This document shows positions 62,201-64,000 of a DNA stretch of 64,000 bases, one piece after another. The stretch lies in NCBI GenBank assembly GCA_028554795.2, contig CM068827.1:70467809-70531808 (forward strand), given 5' to 3'. A program made the position numbers and the translations under genes. Numbering within the stretch: the stretch's first letter is position 1; every line of letters begins with the position of its first letter. Under the pieces are notes generated by a model. That model made no database searches. It saw only the letters and a program-made list of their open reading frames with translations, and was not told the DNA's origin. Source of the stretch: Sinohyriopsis cumingii (Eukaryota > Mollusca > Bivalvia > Unionida > Unionidae).

Positions 62201-63905
62201 ACTCTTTCAAATTATATACTGGTGTACAAAAACAGGATCAAATTTTCGATAAAATCCACTCATGTCTGCTTGTAATTCAACAATCCAGTCCCCAAGAATG
62301 TACTAATATTCACAAGGGTTCATACTGTGTCTTAAAATTTACTAATATATAATACAAAGGAAGATACTTGTATTGCTCTTGCAACCTATTTAAGAATCAA
62401 CACAGAAATTTCAAGCTACACATCAAATAGTGTAATAATTCAGCACCAATATTCAACTGTGATATTCAGCATTTTAGACCTACATCAAATTTGACTTATT
62501 ACTCTATCTACAAGGAATGGCAGCCCATTTTCAAGCATTGTTGCCAGACTTGGCCATGAGCATGCCAACTTAATATGCATGTAAAACATGTTGAATACAA
62601 TACTTCCCTCTTAATGGTCCACAAAAAATGAGGTTATCAGCTGATGGAGTATTTAATTTTGGTCAACTAATAGATTTGTAGGTTCCAACATATTTAGCAA
62701 CATTTACTATTGACAATAATGTTTAACACGGTATTTGCTTTGCTAACTACCTTATAATAAACTTTATCATAACATATTTTCTATAACTTTAGATATCAAA
62801 ATGGAAACTGGTAGCTGTATAATTTATGTTTTACACTTGCTGAGATCACATGTTGCACAAGCTGGCTTGTTGTGATGCTAGACTAGTCCTCATAACTTCT
62901 ACATAAAAGATACCGATATAGAGTTGTCTGTGGACTAACCAGTCTACTAGACAAATCTAACTGAATGAAAATTTCGACTGACTTTACAAATATGTTGGGA
63001 GCCCCATGTCACCGAGTGGTCTAAAGCGCTTTCCATTATGGATCACTGCCAGCTCACCTCTGTCTGCGTGGGTTGGAGTCTCAGATTCGGCTAATGTGGG
63101 CATGTGAAAAAGCTTGCCAGTAGCTTCTCGTGGCTCGGTGGTTCTTTCCGGGATTTTCCCGGGTTCTTCCTCCACCATTAATACTGGCCGCCATTTATAG
63201 CCTATTGTGTGCTGAAAAATGGCATTAAACCCTACAACAACAACAACAAATATGTTGATGGCATTCACCCAAATGATTCATATTGAAACCGCTGAATGTT
63301 CTGGTCAGAACTCAATGAATTTAACTCAAAATCAATTCAGTTACAATTTGATTATGTATTTGTTTCTGTCATCATGTGGTGCCAAAAACTTCATGGGTTT
63401 TTCCCTATATGCAAAATTCAAGGACTTTTCCCAGCCAAGAAAACACTGATTGTTTCTCCCAACTCCTTCCCAATTTCCTATTACCTGTTAGCATCGAAAC
63501 CCTGATAAATTTGTGGAGGTTTGCTGGAGTTTTCAAGGTATCCTCTCAAATCCAATGTTCTTCAAAGTTGCATGAACCATGAAATGCTCTTTGCTCAATC
63601 CATGTTTGTCTCTTTATTATTCCCAAGCGGGTAACTCTTGTGAAATACTGCATCCACGTGGCATTTTGATAAATGGTCTATTTGTTTCATGCCATTCAAA
63701 ACATGATCAATTTATCCAAAATATGGGATAATCATACATCTTTAATGAACTAATGAGACTAAACAGGATATAGGCACTACACTACATACTGATGAGGGTA
63801 GCTTATGTAAATCACTTGTTACCTCCCTTTTCTTTGTAAAGCACTTGCTTTGGAAATCCAATTGCTCTTTAACATACTTATGGACAATAAGGCATCAAAT
63901 GTTTT
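24012..63905 (-). CDS. YTHDC2: YTHDC2, 3'-terminal 16 exons (5' part outside window)
   Basis: YTHDC2 in animals is a DExH-box 3'-to-5' RNA helicase with an m6A-reading YTH domain. It acts in the cytoplasm with MEIOC and XRN1 to regulate transcripts at meiotic entry (established knowledge). Sixteen exons were read by hand: 63823-63905, 61551-61656, 60306-60425, 58493-58658, 58009-58115, 56743-56837, 55182-55358, 53267-53520, 43369-43481, 41008-41103, 40570-40666, 39485-39616, 35792-36096, 28540-28691, 25954-26038 and 24012-24653. All junctions are GT-AG and phases match throughout, giving 909 aa with stop TAG. Order of domains in this partial protein: end of RecA2 with motif VI (residues 1-50), HA2/winged helix (about 64-230), OB-fold region (about 230-370), linker (370-580), YTH (about 581-712), low-complexity tail (about 720-909). 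R3H, DEAH motifs I-III and the ankyrin insert should lie upstream of the window. Introns reach about 9.8 kb and carry many transposons. Confidence 0.95.
24654..25953 (-). other. YTHDC2 intron, nothing recognised
   Basis: Lies between the last YTH exon and the terminal exon. No transposon structure or extra exon seen. Confidence 0.6.
25954..26038 (-). CDS. YTHDC2: YTHDC2 exon: YTH LLNPWNEN block
   Basis: Reads (R)GNIPFQNTHHLLNPWNENK, RVQISRDGQ. This is the conserved LLNPWN..K.VQISRDGQ end of the YTH fold that contacts RNA. Acceptor TTTACAG, donor GTATGT. 85 nt, phase 2 to 0. Confidence 0.95.
26039..28539 (-). other. YTHDC2 intron, nothing firmly recognised
   Basis: Carries scattered short ORFs (for example 28090-28320 on +) without motifs, and a stretch near 27770-27930 of the 'gaccttgaccttt' repeat type. 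Confidence 0.5.
28540..28691 (-). CDS. YTHDC2: YTHDC2 exon: YTH domain core
   Basis: Reads DGKTVYLIFSVQGSGHFQGY, TRVTSSVTQGNTGDFTNSKF, SHACSVEWIK(R). The LIFSVQGSGHFQGY and VEWI blocks are diagnostic of YTH. Where human YTHDC2 has DWGSAGLGG, this exon reads DFTNSKFSH, so the second cage Trp (residue 652) and the cage-lining Leu (residue 657) are both Phe. Acceptor ATCAG, donor GTAAAA. 152 nt; it lies across a 7.1 kb intron. Confidence 0.95.
29415..29427. repeat. Poly-A run
   Basis: Thirteen consecutive A on the + strand beside a ggtaccc-rich segment at 29340-29412. A similar gggtacccaggtagcc occurs at 30664, so a repeat may be bounded by these, but I could not define it. Confidence 0.8.
29562..29850 (+). 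repeat. Unclassified dispersed repeat, copy 1
   Basis: Matches 62350-62625 in order: tgacctatttaagaatcaag, a ttcaa..agattt segment, taaggaatgccag, cctgcttaatatgcaagt, gtgccctctcattggcc. No coding capacity or termini were found. Both copies lie in YTHDC2 introns in the same orientation. Confidence 0.65.
29851..31150 (-). other. YTHDC2 intron, nothing recognised
   Basis: No coding frame or clear element seen apart from the ggtaccc-rich segment near 30664. Confidence 0.5.
31200..33221 (-). mobile_element. DIRS-like tyrosine-recombinase retroelement, broken copy 1
   Basis: Minus-strand fragments occur in the order expected for DIRS elements. First is the end of a reverse transcriptase with VGFLMNWEKSNLRPSHCFG (near 33160-33210). 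An RNase H-like stretch with DNSLVMTCSLKQGAPNRPP follows (near 32600), then RLIVLTDGLPRKGPVI at 32400-32490. Next is a tyrosine recombinase with SRARRPSILKTYTVKWLVFR (near 32000-32060) and LYKEKKCAPVSIKGYHLMIS (31850-31930), and finally a C-terminal segment SHLVRISASEKRAISVS (31260-31310). Frames change several times and stops are present, so it is dead. The gag and early RT parts are missing or unrecognisable. It sits in the 7.1 kb YTHDC2 intron in the same orientation as the gene. Confidence 0.85.
33222..34180 (-). other. YTHDC2 intron, nothing recognised
   Basis: AT-rich. The ORFs at 33161-33397 and 33605-33787 show no motifs. Confidence 0.5.
34190..34264. repeat. (GA)n-(GACA)n microsatellite
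   Basis: GA dinucleotides to about 34222, then GACA/CAGA tetranucleotides. The ORF with poly-Arg-Glu and Asp-Arg-Gln runs here is translated microsatellite. Confidence 0.97.
34430..34900 (-). mobile_element. pogo/Tigger-type transposase relic
   Basis: The minus strand encodes GHKSSKERITTILVCSAMGG and LKPPVISKAFKSHCFKDINV, the KSKERITVLLC..G..K.PP..I.K block of DDE_1 (pogo/Tigger) transposases. Further on it encodes IIIFLDNATSHT, which matches the LLLDN..AH block with a catalytic Asp. Stops separate the pieces and both termini are undefined. A dead fragment within the YTHDC2 intron. Confidence 0.8.
35420..35485. repeat. (AT)n microsatellite, about 66 bp
   Basis: An uninterrupted TA dinucleotide run, the longest perfect microsatellite in the window. 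It lies 300 bp from a YTHDC2 exon. Confidence 0.98.
35792..36096 (-). CDS. YTHDC2: YTHDC2 exon: Ser-rich linker and start of YTH domain
   Basis: Starts (K)TYMIGSSRGQDSSPVYSNAS and continues through a Ser/Thr/Gly-rich linker. From about residue 581 of the partial protein it enters the YTH domain at RYFIMKCNSQKNLEVSQSTG, then LWATSGNNKRKLNKAFE. The Trp of GLWATS (residue 602) is the first aromatic-cage residue and is conserved. Acceptor CTGCAG, donor GTAAG. 305 nt. Confidence 0.95.
36202..36395. mobile_element. Palindromic MITE, copy 2
   Basis: Left end taccatctgtacttgcttat aagatgagtcaaactgcaaa; the right end in reverse complement reads tacggtatgtactcgcttat aagatgagtctaactgcaaa. That gives terminal inverted repeats of about 40 bp in a 194 bp element. 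The interior holds further inverted words, cagatcagggtct and cagatttgggtct. It ends about 105 bp from the splice acceptor of the 36096 exon. Confidence 0.85.
37222..37426. mobile_element. Palindromic MITE, copy 3
   Basis: Same family as 36202-36395: cgcataagatgagcccaaat at the left, cagacccagatctgccattg cataatg and agatctgggtctgttcagtt inside, and gactcaacttataatcgagt at the right. Confidence 0.85.
37861..37890 (+). other. G-rich tract with G-quadruplex potential
   Basis: The + strand reads a run of nine G, then aggagt, six G, a, three G, so at least four G3 tracts with short loops exist. It is the C-rich face in YTHDC2 pre-mRNA, so any fold would be in DNA or antisense RNA. Confidence 0.7.
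37900..39484 (-). other. YTHDC2 intron, nothing recognised
   Basis: No transposon or exon seen. The ORF at 38484-38747 has no family motif. Confidence 0.5.
39485..39616 (-). CDS. YTHDC2: YTHDC2 exon: Gly- and basic-rich linker
   Basis: Reads (S)AETIMSGGGGGKYGQELGE, TKQRGPSTNKVVSTPPRRED, FLAPS. It is placed by matching phases and by the M-S-x-E-x start shared with human. The rest is poorly conserved, so identity depends on context. Acceptor TTTTCAG, donor GTAAAT. Confidence 0.85.
39805..40119 (-). mobile_element. tRNA-derived SINE, family B, full length
   Basis: Minus-strand head gcttcggtggctctagtggt and B-box-like caggttagaaccctgtcc; the + strand start is gcatgtgtgtgtgatttgga. Flanked by a perfect 13 bp duplication caggattcatggt at 39792-39804 and 40120-40132. 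It lies in the intron between the exons at 39616 and 40570. Confidence 0.95.
40570..40666 (-). CDS. YTHDC2: YTHDC2 exon: GIGQRPRPM block
   Basis: Reads AVIRAVVAVLTNEEQALGLQ, QPAGIGQRPRPM(S). The acceptor is TTTCAG. The donor GTAGGT starts at 40569; a GT two bases earlier is in the wrong phase for the next exon. 97 nt, ending in phase 1. Confidence 0.95.
41008..41103 (-). CDS. YTHDC2: YTHDC2 exon: RQKW..PSKPWSQ block
   Basis: Thirty-two codons, phase 0 to 0: AANLVYHLRQKWYCLLMRRM then RAPSKPWSQADE. The human protein has the same RRMRAPSKPWSQVDE stretch. Acceptor AATCAG, donor GTAGGAG. Confidence 0.95.
41172..41209. repeat. (CA)n microsatellite
   Basis: About 38 bp of AC dinucleotides, 70 bp upstream (in gene sense) of a YTHDC2 acceptor. 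Confidence 0.97.
41630..42785 (+). repeat. Modular, diverged tandem repeat, copy 2
   Basis: Same modules as 9302-10985: agatggctgccatggtggcc, gtcagattagcaccattttc, gaagtcttctggtgaaaact and a tail with cctccaagtagtttaggagt and ggtctatgatcac. A non-repeat stretch at about 42360-42600 interrupts it. The 64-codon ORF at 42426-42620 falls in that stretch and shows no family motifs. Confidence 0.82.
43369..43481 (-). CDS. YTHDC2: YTHDC2 exon: acidic linker and LDEWL block
   Basis: Reads (D)NPEGFQDDSDSENEDKDDL, KNSTLQLDEWLNFRVDSE. The acidic DDSDSENED run and the LDEWL motif match human YTHDC2 after the OB fold. Acceptor TTTCAG at 43482-43487, donor GTAGAG at 43368. It lies across a 9.8 kb intron from the preceding exon, and a hAT transposon end is only 65 nt upstream. 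Confidence 0.93.
43776..44045 (-). pseudogene. hAT transposase C-terminal (dimerisation) fragment
   Basis: An 89-codon open frame with IPHSSAHCERVFSLVRKNQT and LSAETVEALSISKCR, the conserved hAT C-terminal block (P.S.A..ER.FS). It is the last part of the transposase of the surrounding element. Confidence 0.88.
44350..44901 (-). pseudogene. hAT transposase middle fragment
   Basis: A 183-codon open frame starting DVYYYLDKSSKQQAVFKDMQ and including KILKYVSTRWLSINRCIQRL. The pattern 'RWLS...' and the insertion domain resemble EPM2AIP1/ZBED-like hAT proteins. An in-frame stop lies upstream and a frame change separates it from the dimerisation part. Confidence 0.85.
45190..45442 (-). mobile_element. 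tRNA-derived SINE, family A, nested in hAT
   Basis: Full-length family-A copy on the minus strand: gtggccgagtggtctaaagc head and gtgttcgagtcc B box. The perfect 12 bp duplication acttatgatgat at 45178-45189 and 45443-45454 fixes its ends. It was inserted into hAT coding sequence. Confidence 0.97.
45735..45971 (+). mobile_element. tRNA-derived SINE, family A, nested in hAT, opposite strand
   Basis: Head gtggctgagtggtctaaagt, B box gggttcaagtcc, end gttaaaccctagaacaacaa. Flanks taacataactt (45724-45734) and taacatcactt (45972-45982) differ at one base. It faces the 45190 copy, so the pair could form a hairpin in RNA. Confidence 0.95.
46792..46868. repeat. Short foldback with mariner-like ends
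   Basis: Left cagtggtcaccctcttacaa; right in reverse complement ctgtgtgatccccctctcaa. These words match the ends of the 20167-21370 element. Confidence 0.55.
47262..47550. repeat. 72 bp tandem array, four units
   Basis: The word gagcctgtgac starts at 47281, 47352, 47424 and 47496 (71-72 bp). Because 72 is divisible by three, the array gives a repeating 24-residue peptide in one frame (SEPVTRTISFSLVPF...). Intronic and on the strand opposite YTHDC2, so it is unlikely to be a gene. Confidence 0.93.
47560..49290 (-). other. YTHDC2 intron, nothing recognised
   Basis: No coding frame with motifs and no clear repeat. A purine-rich patch lies at about 47850-47925. Confidence 0.5.
49300..52560 (-). 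mobile_element. DIRS-like tyrosine-recombinase retroelement, broken copy 2
   Basis: Minus-strand pieces in DIRS order. A possible gag segment has LVPNTAYNVKDPLDIDEDDK (52100-52200). An RT start follows with WIHLFPAKDWAIQVVFGGVP (51080-51160). The RNase H region reads ENALHVSFLETKGILSACHT then WVDCIKMNTVIIISDK (50440-50560). QHIPGWLSDFAVSLSKRGQ lies near 50200-50340. A recombinase N-terminal part has SVMEKIMIDKWVSTLSAFEE (49760-49830). Many stops and frameshifts are present. A SINE is nested at 51660-51907. The + strand ORF 49390-49752 is a shadow of it. Termini are not defined. Confidence 0.75.
51660..51907 (-). mobile_element. tRNA-derived SINE, family A, nested in DIRS
   Basis: Full length, with ttgttgttgtgggttttaac at its + strand start and gcggctgagtggtctaaagt as minus-strand head. 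The perfect 12 bp duplication aatatggaatta lies at 51648-51659 and 51908-51919. Confidence 0.96.
53267..53520 (-). CDS. YTHDC2: YTHDC2 exon: OB-fold, second part (two possible donors)
   Basis: Reads (R)NAEKVKIHMSSVLNPDPSG..KEFKKFVTDLASDWLLYEEMT..FIRTCTLVSPITVAIFTGPAKLPADALR. Acceptor TTCAG at 53521-53525. Two donors in the same phase are present: GTATCT starting at 53266 (254 nt exon) and GTGACA starting at 53248 (272 nt exon, six extra residues GICFST). I chose the shorter form because its spacing fits human YTHDC2 better. Which is used, or whether both are, cannot be told from DNA alone. Confidence 0.9.
53521..55181 (-). other. YTHDC2 intron with a diverged repeat
   Basis: Holds a duplicated phrase at 54340-54420 (aaggtcatgttctgtt..cttttcaagtcaccaa, twice about 65 bp apart) and 'gtgaccttgatctgagctag' type words near 54030. 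Otherwise nothing recognised. Confidence 0.5.
55182..55358 (-). CDS. YTHDC2: YTHDC2 exon: OB-fold region, first part
   Basis: Reads (R)AQLLGQLRASGFVRARGG, GDIRDLNTNSENWAVVKAAL, CAGMYPNLVRVDRQKKALVT(R). This includes the conserved CAGMYPNLVRVD block that opens the DEAH-helicase OB-fold. Acceptor CTGCAG, donor AAG/GTCAGC. 177 nt. Confidence 0.95.
55359..56742 (-). other. YTHDC2 intron, nothing firmly recognised
   Basis: A hAT-like end aggggttgggaaccactg at 55828-55845 has no visible partner. No coding motifs in the ORFs. Confidence 0.45.
56743..56837 (-). CDS. YTHDC2: YTHDC2 exon: AWQKAR helical segment
   Basis: Reads AWQKARTDGWERSFCDRNF then LSSACMEMIVGM(R). The acceptor is TTTCAG and the donor GTGAG. 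95 nt, phase 0 to 2. Almost identical to the vertebrate segment between HA2 and the OB fold. Confidence 0.95.
56838..58008 (-). other. YTHDC2 intron, nothing recognised
   Basis: AT-rich, with no repeat or exon seen. Confidence 0.55.
58009..58115 (-). CDS. YTHDC2: YTHDC2 exon: HA2 C-terminal part
   Basis: Reads (F)ILPAQPYQKREATVVKKKF, SAGTFSDHMCLLRAFQ. The acceptor is TGTAG and the donor CAG/GTAAGA. Phase 1 to phase 0. It aligns with the region of human YTHDC2 after LAYRDPF. Confidence 0.95.
58493..58658 (-). CDS. YTHDC2: YTHDC2 exon: HA2 winged-helix core
   Basis: Reads QMDALDSFEDLTELGHHLAD, LPVEPRLGKMVLNAIVLKCL, DPVLTIVCALAYRDP. This is the most conserved block of DEAH/RHA HA2 domains, and it is what first identified the gene. 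Acceptor GAAG at 58659-58662, donor GTAAG at 58492-58488. 166 nt, ending in phase 1; the split codon becomes Phe with the next exon, as in human. Confidence 0.97.
58915..59290. repeat. Diverged tandem repeat, about 125 bp units
   Basis: taacaaattcagccaaaaca starts at 59122 and again at 59247. The words atgatgatatattaactatt and aaatccaatggagtc also repeat, with an older unit to the left (gatgatataaaccaatttac). Confidence 0.75.
59300..60305 (-). other. YTHDC2 intron, nothing recognised
   Basis: The ORF at 59690-59938 (+) has no motif. No repeat seen. Confidence 0.5.
60306..60425 (-). CDS. YTHDC2: YTHDC2 exon: start of HA2 region
   Basis: Forty codons reading ELCLHTKLLSPSNQQIADFL and then SKAPEAPPFLIIRNAVQLLY. 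The acceptor is TTTAAG and the donor GTAAGT. It matches human YTHDC2 at the start of the helicase-associated HA2 domain almost position by position. Confidence 0.95.
60426..61550 (-). other. YTHDC2 intron with a small direct duplication
   Basis: aaagcccgatggtgaa.aatgg occurs twice in tandem at about 60968-61012. Nothing else recognised. Confidence 0.5.
61551..61656 (-). CDS. YTHDC2: YTHDC2 exon: motif VI and end of helicase core
   Basis: Reads AGRCRPGLCYHLFSR followed by MQDYATPEILRVPLQ. Together with the previous exon this completes the QRKGRAGR motif VI of DEAH/RHA helicases, whose arginines contact ATP. Acceptor TGTCAG, donor GTATGT. It starts in phase 2 and ends in phase 0. Confidence 0.95.
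62350..62625 (+). repeat. Unclassified dispersed repeat, copy 2
   Basis: Diverged match to 29562-29850: caacctatttaagaatcaac, ctacaaggaatggcag, caacttaatatgcatgt and ttccctcttaatggtcc in the same order. In the intron between the first two visible YTHDC2 exons. Confidence 0.65.
62998..63245 (+). mobile_element. tRNA-derived SINE, family A, full length
   Basis: Head gtcaccgagtggtctaaagc, B box gggttggagtct, end ggcattaaaccctacaacaa. A 12 bp duplication acaaatatgttg at 62986-62997 and 63246-63257 flanks it. The antisense ORF at 62984-63268 is SINE sequence. Confidence 0.96.
63823..63905 (-). CDS. YTHDC2: YTHDC2 exon: end of RecA2 / start of motif VI
   Basis: Reads KTFDALLSISML..NWISKASALQRKGR. 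The Q..GR half of helicase motif VI is intact and is completed by the next exon. The acceptor is a CAG at 63906-63908 and the donor GTAACA starts at 63822. It begins in phase 0 and ends in phase 2 (AG). This is the most 5' exon visible. Confidence 0.9.
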
Positions 63906-64000
63906 CTGAAAACACAAAAAAACAATCGTTTTTAGAAAAATAAACAGCAACTGCAGCATTAACATTTATAACTTAAATAGTCTCATCAGGTGTAGTATGT

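Noticed and set aside
62984..63268. 94-codon minus-strand ORF
   Set aside because: It is the translated family-A SINE at 62998-63245; similar ORFs appear in other copies of the SINE.
1..64000. CRISPR arrays, bacterial operons, riboswitches
   Set aside because: The DNA is plainly animal nuclear genome. The tandem arrays have no constant repeat with variable spacers.

Overview
This is a 64 kb piece of an animal nuclear genome: AT-rich, intron-rich and crowded with transposable-element remnants. The repeats (tRNA-derived SINEs, DIRS-like tyrosine-recombinase retroelements, hAT and pogo/Tigger DNA transposons, and repeats of the 'gaccttgacctttgacc' type) together with a vertebrate-like YTHDC2 suggest a lophotrochozoan, most likely a mollusc. 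That placement is an inference and no species is claimed. The many short ORFs in the window are almost all chance reading frames in introns, intergenic DNA or repeats. The one host gene I can support is YTHDC2, on the minus strand. Its 3' part fills about 24.0-63.9 kb and its 5' part lies beyond position 64000. I assembled 16 exons by hand. Every junction is GT-AG, every intron phase agrees, and the sum is 2730 nt (909 codons plus a TAG stop). The protein runs from the end of the second RecA domain (helicase motif VI) through the HA2/winged-helix and OB-fold regions, an acidic and Ser-rich linker, a YTH domain, and a C-terminal tail of about 190 residues rich in Gln, Gly, Ser and His that human YTHDC2 lacks. 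The second and third positions of the m6A aromatic cage are changed (Trp to Phe, Leu to Phe). These two features are the most interesting protein-level observations in the window. Layout: 0-24 kb holds no supportable gene. It contains tandem arrays (34, 96, about 140, about 150 and 37 bp units), a 493 bp segmental tandem duplication carrying a SINE, several SINE families, a palindromic MITE, two small hAT-type MITEs and a 1.2 kb element with mariner-like inverted repeats. 24-64 kb is the YTHDC2 gene. Its large introns hold a DIRS-like element (31.2-33.2 kb), a pogo/Tigger relic (34.4-34.9 kb), palindromic MITEs (36.2 and 37.2 kb), a modular tandem repeat (41.6-42.8 kb), a 3.1 kb hAT transposon that itself received two SINEs (43.5-46.6 kb), a 72 bp tandem array (47.3 kb), a second DIRS-like element with a nested SINE (49.3-52.6 kb) and further SINEs. 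Several SINEs keep perfect 12-14 bp target-site duplications, so their ends and the order of nesting can be read directly. YTHDC2 is the only unit expected to make a protein. The element ORFs contain stops and frameshifts.
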